DNA of 64,000 nucleotides, taken from contig NZ_CP077094.1 in NCBI RefSeq assembly GCF_014269025.2, positions 4,558,501 through 4,622,500 on the forward strand, in the 5' to 3' direction. The notes beneath the pieces are model-generated. The model saw nothing but the letters and a program-made list of their open reading frames with translations, was not told the origin of the DNA and searched no databases. Shown piece by piece: positions 27,889-39,285 of the stretch (positions are counted from its first letter, which is position 1; every line of letters starts with the position of its first letter). Source of the stretch: Pseudomonas promysalinigenes. Lineage in GTDB: Bacteria; Pseudomonadota; Gammaproteobacteria; Pseudomonadales; Pseudomonadaceae. A program made the translations under genes and the position numbers.

Positions 27889-29052
27889 TCAGGCTTTTGC
27901 CCGCTCTTCAAGGATCGCCACGGCCGGCAGCACTTTGCCTTCGACGAACTCGAGGAAGGCACCGCCACCGGTAGAAATGTAGGAGATATCCTTGCTTACG
28001 CCATATTTGTCGATGGCAGCCAGAGTATCGCCACCACCGGCGATGGAAAATGCAGCGCTTTCAGCGATGGCCTTGGCCAGTACCTGAGTGCCGTTACCGA
28101 ATTGATCGAACTCGAATACGCCAACCGGGCCATTCCACAAAATGGTCTTGGACGACTTCAGCAGGTCGGCGAACTGGGCAGCGGTTTGCGGGCCGATGTC
28201 CAGGATCATGTCGTCGGCAGCTACGTCGGCAATGGCCTTGACCGTAGCTTGCGCGGTTTCGGCGAACTCCTTGGCCACCACGACATCGACCGGTAGGGGA
28301 ACGCTGACCTTGGCGGCGATGGCCTTGGCCGTTTCGACCAGGTCAGGCTCGTACAGCGACTTGCCAACCGGGTGACCGGCTGCTGCCAGGAAGGTGTTGG
28401 CGATGCCGCCACCGACGATCAGTTGGTCGCACACGCCGCTCAAGCTGTTCAGGACATCCAGCTTGGTCGACACCTTGGAGCCAGCGACGATGGCCGCCAT
28501 CGGTTTGGCCGGGGCCTTGAGGGCCTTGCCCAAGGCATCCAGCTCAGCGGCCAGCAGCGGGCCGGCAGCAGCGATTTTGGCGAACTTCGCCACGCCATGG
28601 GTGGAGCCTTCGGCGCGGTGAGCGGTGCCGAAAGCGTCCATCACGAACACGTCACACAAAGCCGCGTACTGCTGGGCCAGCTCGTCAGCGTTTTTCTTCT
28701 CACCCTTGTTGAAGCGCACGTTTTCGAACAGCACCAGGTCACCTGCGTTCACTTGAACGCCGCCCAGGTAGTCGGCAACCAACGGTACATCGCGGCCCAG
28801 GGCCTTACTCAGGTAGTCGGCAACCGGCTGCAGGCTGTTCTCGGCAGAGAACTCGCCTTCGGTCGGGCGGCCCAGGTGCGAGCAGACCATCACCGCTGCA
28901 CCCTTTTCCAGGGCCAGCTTGATGGTCGGCAGCGCTGCCAGGATACGCGCATCGCTGGATACCACACCGTCCTTCACAGGAACGTTGAGGTCTTCGCGAA
29001 TCAGTACGCGCTTACCTTGCAGGTCGAGGTCGGTCATCTTCAACACGGTCAT
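27889..29052 (-). CDS. pgk: Phosphoglycerate kinase
   Basis: A 387-residue enzyme that interconverts 1,3-bisphosphoglycerate + ADP and 3-phosphoglycerate + ATP. It has the expected substrate loop [12 protein letters not shown] near the N-terminus, [24 protein letters not shown], and the nucleotide loop [13 protein letters not shown], with the C-terminal [12 protein letters not shown] and [10 protein letters not shown]. Length is normal for bacterial Pgk. It begins 12 bp after epd, so both are clearly in one operon. Confidence 0.97.
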   Translation of the reverse strand: MTVLKMTDLDLQGKRVLIREDLNVPVKDGVVSSDARILAALPTIKLALEKGAAVMVCSHLGRPTEGEFSAENSLQPVADYLSKALGRDVPLVADYLGGVQVNAGDLVLFENVRFNKGEKKNADELAQQYAALCDVFVMDAFGTAHRAEGSTHGVAKFAKIAAAGPLLAAELDALGKALKAPAKPMAAIVAGSKVSTKLDVLNSLSGVCDQLIVGGGIANTFLAAAGHPVGKSLYEPDLVETAKAIAAKVSVPLPVDVVVAKEFAETAQATVKAIADVAADDMILDIGPQTAAQFADLLKSSKTILWNGPVGVFEFDQFGNGTQVLAKAIAESAAFSIAGGGDTLAAIDKYGVSKDISYISTGGGAFLEFVEGKVLPAVAILEERAKA

Positions 29053-29064
29053 GAATGCAGTCCT

Positions 29065-30126
29065 TCAGGGCTGTTTGCTGCGGGTTGGGTGAACGACGTG
29101 CAGATAATGGTCGGCAACGTCGAGCATACGGTTGGCGAACCCCCATTCGTTGTCGAACCAGGCCAGCAGGTTCACCAGGCGAGTGCCGGAAACGCGGGTC
29201 TGGCTGGCATCGACGATGGCCGAATGCGGGTCATGGTTGAAATCACAGCTGGCGTGAGGCAGCTCGGTGTATGCCAACAAGCCTTTGAGCGGGCCGCTCA
29301 GCGCGGCCTCGCGCAGCACCCGGTTGACTTCGGCCGCGCTGGTGTCGCGGGAGGTCTGCAGGGTGATGTCCAGGCATGAGACGTTGACGGTTGGCACACG
29401 TACCGCTTTGGCCTGGATTCGCCCGGCAAGTTCCGGAAGCAGGCGCTCGATACCGCGCGCAAGGCCGGTGGATACCGGGATAACCGACTGGAAGGCCGAG
29501 CGCGTGCGGCGCAGGTCTTCATGGTGGTAGGCGTCGATCACCGGCTGATCGTTCATCGCCGAGTGAATGGTGGTGATCTGCACGTACTCGATACCCAATG
29601 CCTGGTCAAGCACGCGCAGCAGCGGCACACCACAGTTGGTGGTACACGAAGCGTTGGAAACCAAGCGTTCGGTACCGGTCAGGCACTGTTGGTTGATGCC
29701 GTAGACCACGGTGGCGTCGACGTCGGCTTCACTGGCCATCGGCTGCGAGAAAAGCACGCGCGGTGCGCCGGCATCAAGGAAGCGCTGGCCATCGGCGCGG
29801 GTGTGATAGACACCCGAGCATTCCAGCACCAGGTCGATGCCCAAAGCGGCCCAATCGATGCCTTCAGGGGTGGCACTGCGCATGACTTTCACGCAATCGC
29901 CATTGATATGCAGACAATCGCCATCGACCCTCACCTGGCCGGGAAAACGCCCGTGGGTGGAGTCGAAGCGTGTCAGGTATTCGATACTGGCCTGGTCGGC
30001 CAGGTCGTTGAGCGCGACGATCTCGAAGCCGGCCTGGGCCCCCCGCTCGAACAGTGCGCGCAGGACACAGCGGCCGATGCGGCCATAACCGTTGAGTGCA
30101 ACTTTGTAGGGACGCGGGTGGGGCAT
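29065..30126 (-). CDS. epd: D-erythrose-4-phosphate dehydrogenase
   Basis: A 353-residue GAPDH-family enzyme. The NAD site KVALNGYGRIGRCVLRALFE opens the protein, and the catalytic cysteine is in SNASCTTN. Epd, not GapA, is indicated by the IEYLTRFDSTHGRF stretch and by the tkt-epd-pgk-fba setting; Epd makes 4-phosphoerythronate for pyridoxal-5'-phosphate synthesis. I choose ATG 30126 (MPHPRPYK); an in-frame ATG at 30156 would add ten residues, and neither has a strong ribosome binding site. A REP pair separates it from tktA. Confidence 0.93.
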   Translation of the reverse strand: MPHPRPYKVALNGYGRIGRCVLRALFERGAQAGFEIVALNDLADQASIEYLTRFDSTHGRFPGQVRVDGDCLHINGDCVKVMRSATPEGIDWAALGIDLVLECSGVYHTRADGQRFLDAGAPRVLFSQPMASEADVDATVVYGINQQCLTGTERLVSNASCTTNCGVPLLRVLDQALGIEYVQITTIHSAMNDQPVIDAYHHEDLRRTRSAFQSVIPVSTGLARGIERLLPELAGRIQAKAVRVPTVNVSCLDITLQTSRDTSAAEVNRVLREAALSGPLKGLLAYTELPHASCDFNHDPHSAIVDASQTRVSGTRLVNLLAWFDNEWGFANRMLDVADHYLHVVHPTRSKQP

Positions 30127-30182
30127 TCGGTGCTCACGAGACAGTCTTATTGTCATCAGCCTACGGATCGAGTGCGTGGCCC

Positions 30183-30252
30183 TTATTCGCGGGCAAGCCC
30201 GCCGCCACAGGGTCATATGCAACCTCTGTGGGGGCGGGCTTGCCCGCGAGCA
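30183..30252. repeat. REP inverted pair between tktA and epd
   Basis: CGCGGGCAAGCCCGCCGCCACAG and its near-complement CTGTGGGGGCGGGCTTGCCCGCG (30225-30248) face each other. The element lies inside the tkt-epd-pgk-fba cluster and could attenuate or stabilise its transcript. Confidence 0.8.
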
Positions 30253-30280
30253 GGGGCGACACCGCCCGCAGATCTTTACA

Positions 30281-32278
30281 TCAGTCTTCCAGCAGTTCTT
30301 CGGCAGTACCCAGAATGTTGTCCAGGGTGAAGCCGAACTCCTCGAACAGTGCAGCGGCCGGGGCCGATTCACCGTAGGTGGTCATGCCGATGATACGGCC
30401 TTCCAGCCCCACATATTTGTACCAGAAGTCAGCATGGGCGGCTTCGATGGCGATGCGCGCAGCCACTTCGACCGGCAGTACCGACTGCTTGTACGCAGCG
30501 TCCTGAGCATCGAACACGCTGGTGCAAGGCATGGAGACAACGCGGACTTTGCGGCCTTGCTCGGTGAGCTTGGCATGGGCCTGAACGGCCAGGCCCACTT
30601 CCGAACCGGTGGCGATCAGAATCAGCTCCGGCTCGCCAGCGCAATCCTTGAGCACGTAGCCACCGCGGCTGATGTCAGCGATCTGCTGTGCGTCGCGCTC
30701 CTGGTGCTGCAGGTTCTGGCGCGAGAAGATCAGCGCAGATGGGCCGTCCTTGCGTTCCAGGGCGTTTTTCCAGGAAACGGCCGATTCGACCGCGTCGGCT
30801 GGGCGCCAGGTATCCAGGTTGGGGGTGCTGCGCAGGCTGGCGAGCTGCTCGATCGGCTGGTGAGTCGGGCCGTCTTCGCCAAGACCGATGGAGTCGTGGG
30901 TGTAGACATGAATCACGCGCTGCTTCATCAGGGCCGACATGCGCACCGCGTTGCGGGCGTATTCCATGAACATCAGGAAGGTCGCGCCGTAAGGGACCAG
31001 GCCACCGTGCAGGGCAACACCGTTCATGATCGCAGTCATGCCGAATTCACGCACGCCGTAGAACACGTAGTTGCCGCTGGCATCGTTTGCTTCGACGCCT
31101 TTGCAGCCTTTCCACAGGGTCAGGTTGGAACCGGCCAGGTCAGCCGAACCACCGAGAAACTCAGGCAGCAGCGGGCCGAAGGCATTGAGCGCGTTCTGGC
31201 TGGCCTTGCGGCTGGCGATGGTTTCACCCTTGGCAGCCACTTCGTTGATATAGGCCTGGGCCTTTTCGCTGAAGTCGGCCGGCAGCTCGCCGCTGTCACG
31301 GCGCTTGAACTCGGCAGCCAGCTCGGGGTAAGCCTTGGCGTATGCCTCGAAACGCAGGTTCCAGTCGGCTTCAGCCTTGGCACCGGCTTCTTTGGCATCC
31401 CATTCGGCATAAATGTCGGCCGGGATTTCGAACGGGCCGTGGCTCCAGTTCAATGCTTTGCGGGTCAGGGCGATTTCGTCACTGCCCAGCGGAGCGCCGT
31501 GGCTGTCTTCTTTACCCTGCTTGTTCGGCGAACCGAAGCCGATGGTGGTCTTGCAGCAGATCAGGGTCGGGCGGTCGCTCTTGCGCGCCGTCTCGATGGC
31601 CATCTTGATCTCGTCGGCGTCGTGGCCGTTGACGTTGCGGATCACCTGCCAGTTGTACGCTTCGAAACGTGCTGGGGTGTTATCGGTGAACCAGCCGTGC
31701 ACTTCACCGTCGATGGAGATGCCATTGTCGTCATAGAAGGCGATCAGCTTGTTCAGGCCCAAAGTGCCGGCAAGGGAAGCGACTTCGTGGGAGATGCCTT
31801 CCATCATGCAACCGTCGCCCATGAATACATAGGTGTTGTGGTCGACGATGTTGTGGCCTTCACGGTTGAACTGGGCAGCCAGGACTTTTTCGGCCAGGGC
31901 GAAGCCCACGGCGTTGGCCAGGCCCTGACCGAGCGGGCCGGTGGTGGTCTCAACGCCCGGGGTGTAGCCATATTCCGGGTGGCCTGGGGTACGGCTGTGC
32001 AGTTGGCGGAAACCCTTGAGGTCGTCGATCGACAGGTCGTAGCCGGTCAGGTGCAGCAGCGAGTAGATCAGCATCGAGCCGTGGCCGTTGGACAGCACGA
32101 AGCGGTCACGGTCGGCGAAATCCGGGTTGCTCGGGTTGTGCTTCATGTAGTCGCGCCACAGCACTTCGGCGATATCCGCCATGCCCATTGGGGCACCTGG
32201 GTGGCCGCTGTTGGCCTTTTGCACGGCATCCATGCTGAGGGCACGAATGGCGTTGGCACGTTCACGACGGCTGGGCAT
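30281..32278 (-). CDS. tktA: Transketolase
   Basis: A 665-residue thiamine-diphosphate enzyme of the non-oxidative pentose phosphate pathway, moving two-carbon units between sugar phosphates. Signatures: [19 protein letters not shown] near the N-terminus, the ThDP motif [13 protein letters not shown] through [11 protein letters not shown] (about 155-190), and the pyrimidine-site region [17 protein letters not shown] (about 460-480). Length equals that of E. coli TktA. The gene diverges from the SahR-like regulator and heads the epd-pgk-fba cluster. Confidence 0.97.
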   Translation of the reverse strand: MPSRRERANAIRALSMDAVQKANSGHPGAPMGMADIAEVLWRDYMKHNPSNPDFADRDRFVLSNGHGSMLIYSLLHLTGYDLSIDDLKGFRQLHSRTPGHPEYGYTPGVETTTGPLGQGLANAVGFALAEKVLAAQFNREGHNIVDHNTYVFMGDGCMMEGISHEVASLAGTLGLNKLIAFYDDNGISIDGEVHGWFTDNTPARFEAYNWQVIRNVNGHDADEIKMAIETARKSDRPTLICCKTTIGFGSPNKQGKEDSHGAPLGSDEIALTRKALNWSHGPFEIPADIYAEWDAKEAGAKAEADWNLRFEAYAKAYPELAAEFKRRDSGELPADFSEKAQAYINEVAAKGETIASRKASQNALNAFGPLLPEFLGGSADLAGSNLTLWKGCKGVEANDASGNYVFYGVREFGMTAIMNGVALHGGLVPYGATFLMFMEYARNAVRMSALMKQRVIHVYTHDSIGLGEDGPTHQPIEQLASLRSTPNLDTWRPADAVESAVSWKNALERKDGPSALIFSRQNLQHQERDAQQIADISRGGYVLKDCAGEPELILIATGSEVGLAVQAHAKLTEQGRKVRVVSMPCTSVFDAQDAAYKQSVLPVEVAARIAIEAAHADFWYKYVGLEGRIIGMTTYGESAPAAALFEEFGFTLDNILGTAEELLED

Positions 32279-32441
32279 CGCTTATCTCCTGGGGGCTTGA
32301 AAGGGGTGGTGAGACGAAAAAGACGGCTATTTTCGCCCACTGCGGGGGCCGGGGGCAATGACGGATGGTCGCAGTTGGGGGATTTTCCTGTGATTGGGCC
32401 GCATTGCGGCGAAAAAATCGACAGATGTACCCGCCCATCCA

Positions 32442-32498
32442 TCAATATCAAAACTTTTTGATATTGACCTTGCTAGGGCAGCCTTGCCTGTCTAGACT
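32442..32498 (+). promoter_or_regulatory. Perfect 12-bp palindrome and promoter of the SahR-like gene
   Basis: TCAATATCAAAA (32442-32453) and its exact complement (32456-32467) form a 26-bp operator-like palindrome. Directly after it TTGCTA (32470-32475) and TAGACT (32493-32498) stand 17 bp apart as -35 and -10. Initiation would fall at about 32505-32507, on the ATG itself. Binding of an ArsR-type dimer here would block RNA polymerase; autoregulation is likely but unproven. Confidence 0.55.
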
Positions 32499-32506
32499 GC
32501 CGCCCC

Positions 32507-33499
32507 ATGAACCTACGTGCGCAACCGCTGCCCCAGCAAAGCGACACACTGGCTGCTCTGTGCAAAGCCAGTGGCGACGAGCTGCGCCTGAATGTATTGC
32601 GCGCGTTGGCCAGCGATTCGTTCGGCGTGCTGGAGCTTGCGCAGATCTTCGACATCGGCCAGTCAGGCATGAGCCATCACCTCAAAGTGCTGGCCCAGGC
32701 GGATCTCGTGGCCACCCGGCGTGAGGGCAATGCGATTTTCTATCGCCGTGCCCTGCCCGACGGCCAGCGCTTTGGCGGGCGCCTGCACATGGCCCTGCTC
32801 GATGAAGTTGACGGTCTGACTTTGCCCGAGGACGTACAGGCGCGCATCGCCCAGGTGCAGCAACGCCGAGCCGCCACCAGCCAGGACTTCTTCCTGCGTG
32901 TGGAAGAGAAGTTTCGCGCCCAGCAAGACCTGATCGCCGGCCTGCCGCAGTACCGCGAGAGCCTGCTGGCGCTGCTCGACAAGCTGAACTTCGCCCCGGC
33001 TGCCAGTGCACTGGAAGTTGGCCCCGGCGATGGCGGCTTCCTGCCGGACCTGGCGCGGCGCTTCGCCAAGGTCACGGCCATGGATAACAGCCCGACCATG
33101 CTCGAGCTGGCGCGCCAGGTCTGCGAACGCGAATGCCTGAGTAATGTAAACCTGCAGTTGGCCGATGCACTGGGTGCAACGGATGTGGAAGCCGACTGCG
33201 TTGTGCTGAATATGGTCCTGCACCACTTCAGCGACCCGGCCCTGGCCCTGCGCCAGCTGGCCAAACGGGTGAAGGCAGGCGGCAGCCTGCTGGTCACCGA
33301 ACTGTGCAGCCATGACCAGGGGTGGGCGCGGGAAGCCTGCGGCGACCTCTGGCTAGGCTTCGAACAGGACGACCTGGCCCGTTGGGCCACAGCAGCCGGG
33401 CTGGCCCCCGGGGACAGCCTGTATGTGGGCTTGCGTAACGGTTTCCAGATTCAGGTCCGCCATTTTCAGCGGACGGCTGGCGACACTCACCATCGGTAA
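32507..33499 (+). CDS. ArsR-family regulator fused to a SAM-methyltransferase domain (SahR-like)
   Basis: A 330-residue fusion. Residues about 15-95 form an ArsR-type winged helix (VLELAQIFDIGQSGMSHHLK is the recognition unit). Residues about 140-320 form a class I methyltransferase fold with the SAM motif LEVGPGDGGFLPDL and VTAMDNSPTMLELA. Position 20 bp before metK suggests control of SAM metabolism. ArsR-type SahR regulators sense S-adenosylhomocysteine and control the methionine/SAM cycle in Proteobacteria; identity with SahR is inferred from domain layout and context. Whether the methyltransferase domain is catalytic or only a ligand sensor cannot be read. No Shine-Dalgarno sequence precedes the ATG. 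Confidence 0.82.
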   Translation: MNLRAQPLPQQSDTLAALCKASGDELRLNVLRALASDSFGVLELAQIFDIGQSGMSHHLKVLAQADLVATRREGNAIFYRRALPDGQRFGGRLHMALLDEVDGLTLPEDVQARIAQVQQRRAATSQDFFLRVEEKFRAQQDLIAGLPQYRESLLALLDKLNFAPAASALEVGPGDGGFLPDLARRFAKVTAMDNSPTMLELARQVCERECLSNVNLQLADALGATDVEADCVVLNMVLHHFSDPALALRQLAKRVKAGGSLLVTELCSHDQGWAREACGDLWLGFEQDDLARWATAAGLAPGDSLYVGLRNGFQIQVRHFQRTAGDTHHR

Positions 33500-33518
33500 A
33501 TTTTAGGAACCCGTCGAG

Positions 33519-34709
33519 ATGAGCGAATACTCCCTTTTCACCTCCGAGTCCGTGTCTGAAGGGCATCCGGACAAAATCGCCGACCAGATTTCGGACGCGG
33601 TCCTGGATGCCATCATCGCCCAGGACAAATACGCCCGCGTAGCCTGTGAAACCCTGGTCAAGACCGGTGTCGCCATCATCGCCGGTGAAGTCAGCACCTC
33701 TGCCTGGGTCGACCTGGAAGAACTGGTGCGCAAGGTCATCATCGATATCGGCTACAACAGCTCCGACGTTGGTTTCGACGGCGCCACCTGCGCCGTGATG
33801 AACATCATCGGCAAGCAGTCGGTGGACATCGCCCAGGGCGTCGACCGCTCCAAGCCGGAAGACCAAGGCGCCGGTGACCAAGGTTTGATGTTCGGCTACG
33901 CCAGCAACGAAACCGACGTACTGATGCCGGCCCCGATCTGCTTCTCGCACCGCCTGGTCGAGCGTCAGGCCGAAGCGCGCAAGTCTGGCCTGCTGCCGTG
34001 GCTGCGCCCGGACGCCAAGTCCCAGGTCACCTGCCGCTACGAAAATGGCAAGGTTGTGGGTATCGATGCGGTGGTGCTGTCGACCCAGCACAATCCTGAG
34101 GTCTCGCAAAAAGACCTGCAGGAAGCCGTGATGGAGCTGATCGTCAAGCACACCCTGCCGGCCGAACTGCTGCACAAAGGCACCCAGTACCACATCAACC
34201 CGACCGGCAACTTCATCATCGGTGGCCCGGTGGGCGACTGTGGCCTGACCGGCCGCAAGATCATCGTTGACTCCTATGGCGGCATGGCACGTCACGGTGG
34301 TGGGGCCTTCTCTGGCAAAGACCCGTCCAAGGTCGACCGCTCCGCTGCCTACGCCGGCCGTTACGTGGCCAAGAACATCGTCGCTGCAGGCCTGGCCGAA
34401 CGCTGCGAGATCCAGGTGTCCTACGCCATTGGCGTAGCCCAGCCAACCTCGATATCGATCAACACCTTCGGCACCGGCAAAGTATCGGACGAGAAGATCA
34501 TTCAACTGGTGCGTGAGTGCTTCGATCTGCGCCCATATGCCATCACCAAAATGCTCGACCTGCTGCACCCGATGTACCAGGAAACCGCAGCCTACGGGCA
34601 CTTCGGCCGCCAGCCGCAGCAGAAGACCGTCGGCGACGACACCTTCACCACGTTCACCTGGGAGCTTACCGACCGCGCCCAGTCGCTGCGTGACGCTGCC
34701 GGCCTGTAA
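33519..34709 (+). CDS. metK: S-adenosylmethionine synthetase
   Basis: A 396-residue enzyme making SAM from methionine and ATP. It begins [22 protein letters not shown] with the ATP-site histidine in EGHPDK, then [12 protein letters not shown] (the hexapeptide signature) and [16 protein letters not shown] (the P-loop-like second signature). Length matches E. coli MetK (384) with the usual Pseudomonas extension. AGGAA precedes the ATG. It lies 20 bp after the SahR-like gene and is followed by a strong terminator, making a two-gene operon. Confidence 0.97.
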   Translation: MSEYSLFTSESVSEGHPDKIADQISDAVLDAIIAQDKYARVACETLVKTGVAIIAGEVSTSAWVDLEELVRKVIIDIGYNSSDVGFDGATCAVMNIIGKQSVDIAQGVDRSKPEDQGAGDQGLMFGYASNETDVLMPAPICFSHRLVERQAEARKSGLLPWLRPDAKSQVTCRYENGKVVGIDAVVLSTQHNPEVSQKDLQEAVMELIVKHTLPAELLHKGTQYHINPTGNFIIGGPVGDCGLTGRKIIVDSYGGMARHGGGAFSGKDPSKVDRSAAYAGRYVAKNIVAAGLAERCEIQVSYAIGVAQPTSISINTFGTGKVSDEKIIQLVRECFDLRPYAITKMLDLLHPMYQETAAYGHFGRQPQQKTVGDDTFTTFTWELTDRAQSLRDAAGL

Positions 34710-34729
34710 TTTCCCTACAGCGGTAACTG

Positions 34730-34766
34730 AAGGCCCCTGCCGAGCGATCGGCTGGGGCCTTTTTTG
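34730..34766 (+). terminator. Rho-independent terminator of metK
   Basis: AAGGCCCC and GGGGCCTT close a stem that continues with GCCGA/TCGGC, followed by six Ts. Confidence 0.92.
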
Positions 34767-34822
34767 TGACATATCGGCTGACAACTGCCTAGGGCAGCGC
34801 TGCTCGTGTTTGCCTAGGCTGA

Positions 34823-36520
<1,698 letters not shown>

Positions 36521-36650
36521 CTTTTCAGCGGCGCCTTGTAAGGAAGTGCCAGGATTGCGTCAGAAAAGTCCAACAAGGGTTCCTAAATCATCAAAAGCAA
36601 GGCAGGATTTGCTCCATCTTTTGCTGCCCCGCCCCCTCAAGGAGGCCCCG

Positions 36651-37043
36651 ATGAAATTGATTTCCACCCTGGTAGTGCTCAGCGCACTAGGCCTCACTAC
36701 CGGCGCCGCCCAAGCCGCTCAACCCGAACAAGGCCTCAGCGGTTGCGCGGCCAAGCGCAGCGCTATCGAAAACCAGCTCAAAATTGCCCGCGATCATGGC
36801 AACAGCGACCAAGTCGCAGGCCTTGAGCAAGCGCTGCGCGGCGTCGAGAACTGCACCGATGCCAGCCTGCGCAAAGAGCGCGAGCAAAAAGTGCTCGATG
36901 CCCGTCATGAGGTGGCGCAACGGGAAAAAGACCTGAGAAAGGCCGAGAAAAAAGGCGACGCTGAAAAAATCAACAAGCGCAAAGACAAGCTTGCCGAATC
37001 CCGCAAGGAACTTCAGGAAGCAGTGGACGACCTGGACCGCTGA
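36651..37043 (+). CDS. Exported DUF1090-family protein
   Basis: A 130-residue protein with signal peptide MKLISTLVVLSALGLTTGAAQA, then GCAAKRSAIENQLKIA and a long charged helix (about 75-130, repeated Lys/Glu/Arg) that should form a coiled coil. This is the DUF1090 pattern (E. coli YqjC is a member); two cysteines in the mature part may form a disulfide. Function unknown; it is presumably periplasmic. ATG 36651 has AAGGAGG upstream; the frame extends upstream to 36513 without support. Confidence 0.85.
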   Translation: MKLISTLVVLSALGLTTGAAQAAQPEQGLSGCAAKRSAIENQLKIARDHGNSDQVAGLEQALRGVENCTDASLRKEREQKVLDARHEVAQREKDLRKAEKKGDAEKINKRKDKLAESRKELQEAVDDLDR

Positions 37044-37055
37044 CCGTGTGGGGGG

Positions 37056-37073
37056 CGCCTGTCGCGGCAGGCG
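37056..37073. terminator. Short hairpin between convergent genes
   Basis: CGCCTG, loop TCGCGG, CAGGCG lies between the ends of the DUF1090 gene and the cytochrome gene. No T-run on either side, so termination is doubtful. Confidence 0.35.
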
Positions 37074-37074
37074 A

Positions 37075-37521
37075 TCAATGGTTGCGAAATTCGCTGTGGC
37101 ACGCTTTGCACGCTGCCTCGACCTTGGCCATGGGCGCTTTCAGTTGCGCGGGGTCCAAGGGCTGGGTTCGGGTCGACTCGACCAACTCGCCGGTCACGCC
37201 CTCCAGTTGCCGGGCAAGGTCATGGAAACGCTCCTGACGCTGCCAAACCTCTGCGCGCGCGCTGCTGTCACCCTCATCACGCACCTGTGGAAAATGCTCC
37301 CACGGCGCGTGAGCCAGGCTGTCGAGCCTAAGCGCGCCCTCGGTGAACTTCAGCCCCTCGAAAGGCAAGCGACCACGCAGCATGCCCCCCATATCTTCGC
37401 TGGTCTTGAGCATGTCCTTGAAAATGGCCTTGCGCTTGCCAAGTGGCGAGTTAGGGTCGACCCGGTCACAGGCGGTAAGGGCAAGGGCGGCAAGCAGTAC
37501 AACAGTCAATCGCTTGAACAT
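37075..37521 (-). CDS. Cytochrome c'-like lipoprotein
   Basis: A 148-residue protein starting MFKRLTVVLLAALALTACDR, with lipobox LTAC (Cys18), so it is membrane-anchored. The C-terminus carries one haem site, CKACHSEF, in the position typical of the four-helix cytochrome c' family, and FKDMLKTSEDMGGMLRG fits the family's first helix with its Met ligand region. It may bind NO or serve electron transfer. The start at 37521 is chosen because the upstream frame (to 37575) adds non-signal residues. Confidence 0.82.
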   Translation of the reverse strand: MFKRLTVVLLAALALTACDRVDPNSPLGKRKAIFKDMLKTSEDMGGMLRGRLPFEGLKFTEGALRLDSLAHAPWEHFPQVRDEGDSSARAEVWQRQERFHDLARQLEGVTGELVESTRTQPLDPAQLKAPMAKVEAACKACHSEFRNH

Positions 37522-37638
37522 CACAGTCACATAGGCCTCGCAAATGGGCGGCCAGTATCGCCGCCATGCCTGCAAAGACCAATAGCCACATATTTATAAG
37601 GGCGATTTTTCATGTTCGCCGTGCACAGGATCAAACCA

Positions 37639-38790
37639 ATGAGAACTGCCCTGCGCCACTTGGCCTGGACGCTCCCTGCCCTGGCCTTGCTGGCCGGCTG
37701 CAATGGCGGCGAGAGCGCCAAGCCTGAACCACATGCCGTCGCTACCTACGCCCCTGCTACCTGGCAGGACCTGCCGGCGGTCAGCGACGAAGACTTGCTG
37801 GCAGGCTTCTATGCCTGGCGCAGTGGCTGCGAAAAACTCAAGCGCGACCCGGTGTGGGCAGCCACCTGTGAGGCAGCCGGCAGCGACACGGCCAGCGCCG
37901 CACAGGTGCGTACCTTCCTTGAGCAGAACCTGCAGGTGTATGGCCTGCGCTCGGCAGACAACACCGCCAATGGCCTGATCACCGGCTACTACGAACCCGT
38001 CTATCCCGGCAGCCTGAAACGCACAGAAGCCGCGCACGTAGCGGTGTATGGCGTACCCGACGACATGATAGTGGTCGACCTGGCCAGCGTGTACCCGGAA
38101 CTCAAGGGCAAGCGCCTGCGCGGGCGCCTGGAAGGGCGTGTACTCAAGCCCTACGACACCGCCGAGGTCATCAACCGCGATGGCGTCAAAGCCCCCGTAC
38201 TGGCCTGGCTGACCGACCCAATGGACCTGCAGTTCCTGCAAATACAGGGTTCAGGCCGGGTGCAGCTGGAAGATGGCCGGCAATTGCGCCTGGGCTATGC
38301 CGACCAGAATGGCCACCCCTATCGACCGATCGGACGCTGGCTGGTCGAGCAAGGGCAACTGAAAAAGGAGGATGTGTCCATGGGCAGCATCCATGCCTGG
38401 GCCATGGCCAACCCTCAGCGCGTCCCGGAACTGTTGGCCAGCAACCCAAGCTACGTGTTCTTCAGCACCCGCCCGGATAGCAATGAAGGGCCAAGAGGCT
38501 CGCTGAATGTGCCCCTGACGGCGGGTTACAGTGTGGCCATCGACCGCAAGGTCATCCCGTTGGGTAGCCTGTTGTGGCTTTCGACAACACGCCCTGACGG
38601 CACACCCGTGGTACGGCCTGTGGGCGCTCAGGATACTGGCGGGGCCATCACCGGCGAGGTGCGGGCCGACCTGTTCTGGGGAACCGGGCCGAAAGCCGGT
38701 GAACTGGCAGGCAACATGAAACAGCAGGGGCAGATATGGATGCTTTGGCCCAAAGGCAAGCCACTGCCAGATGTGCCTAAAGTGCCTTGA
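37639..38790 (+). CDS. mltA: Membrane-bound lytic murein transglycosylase A
   Basis: A 383-residue lipoprotein (MRTALRHLAWTLPALALLAGC, lipobox LAGC) that cleaves peptidoglycan with 1,6-anhydromuramic acid formation. MltA features: GLITGYYEPVYPGSL, FLQIQGSGRVQLEDG, YADQNGHPYRPIGRWLV, and the 3D-domain end GAQDTGGAITGEVRADLFWG with the catalytic Asp. ATG 37639 is preceded by AGGA; an in-frame ATG at 37612 would add nine residues. It is divergent from the cytochrome gene. Confidence 0.93.
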   Translation: MRTALRHLAWTLPALALLAGCNGGESAKPEPHAVATYAPATWQDLPAVSDEDLLAGFYAWRSGCEKLKRDPVWAATCEAAGSDTASAAQVRTFLEQNLQVYGLRSADNTANGLITGYYEPVYPGSLKRTEAAHVAVYGVPDDMIVVDLASVYPELKGKRLRGRLEGRVLKPYDTAEVINRDGVKAPVLAWLTDPMDLQFLQIQGSGRVQLEDGRQLRLGYADQNGHPYRPIGRWLVEQGQLKKEDVSMGSIHAWAMANPQRVPELLASNPSYVFFSTRPDSNEGPRGSLNVPLTAGYSVAIDRKVIPLGSLLWLSTTRPDGTPVVRPVGAQDTGGAITGEVRADLFWGTGPKAGELAGNMKQQGQIWMLWPKGKPLPDVPKVP

Positions 38791-38805
38791 TCGGCGATGG
38801 GTGCT

Positions 38806-38857
38806 TTGCGGGTAAACCCGCTCCCTCAGGCGTGAAGGAGCAGGTTTACCCGCGCAA
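38806..38857. repeat. REP inverted pair between convergent genes
   Basis: GCGGGTAAACCCGCTCCCTC faces GAAGGAGCAGGTTTACCCGCGC between mltA and the MAPEG gene. It can fold into a long hairpin and may end both transcripts. Confidence 0.8.
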
Positions 38858-38871
38858 CGGGCGGTGCAGTT

Positions 38872-39258
38872 TCAGACAGAAACCACGAAAAACGAAATGA
38901 TGATACCCAATCCCGCCAACCACACCAGCGAGCGCAACGCAGCCCAATCTGCCAGGTAGCAGATGATGTAGAGCAGCCGGCTGGTGATATACATCACCCC
39001 GAGCACATCCTGGGTCACCTGCTCGGCATTGCCGACGATATCGGCCACCAGCACTGCCGCGGCGAAGGCAGGGAACGTCTCGAAACTATTCTGCTGGGCC
39101 GAATGAGCTCGACGCGGCAGGCCTTCAAGGTTATCGAGAAATGCGCGTGGATCATGGTTGTCTTTCATGCCGAAGCGGCCGCTGCTCACTTTCGCAATCA
39201 ATGCGCACAAGAGCGGCAGACACAGGGCGATCAGGATGCACCACAGGGCAACGGTCAT
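38872..39258 (-). CDS. MAPEG-family membrane protein
   Basis: A 128-residue, four-helix membrane protein with the MAPEG look: N-terminal helix, the polar stretch NHDPRAFLDNLEGLPRRAHSAQQNSFETFPAF (read in parts), then MYITSRLLYIICYLAD. Bacterial MAPEG members are poorly characterised; eukaryotic relatives use glutathione or make eicosanoids. I choose Met at 39258 because AGGAG is 8 bases upstream of it; the ATG at 39264 is too close. Confidence 0.83.
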   Translation of the reverse strand: MTVALWCILIALCLPLLCALIAKVSSGRFGMKDNHDPRAFLDNLEGLPRRAHSAQQNSFETFPAFAAAVLVADIVGNAEQVTQDVLGVMYITSRLLYIICYLADWAALRSLVWLAGLGIIISFFVVSV

Positions 39259-39285
39259 GCTCATGACTCCTTGTTCGAAAATGGT

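Noticed and set aside
30176..32461. A 761-codon open frame antisense to tktA
   Set aside because: Mirrors the codon structure of tktA, which has unambiguous transketolase motifs on the other strand.
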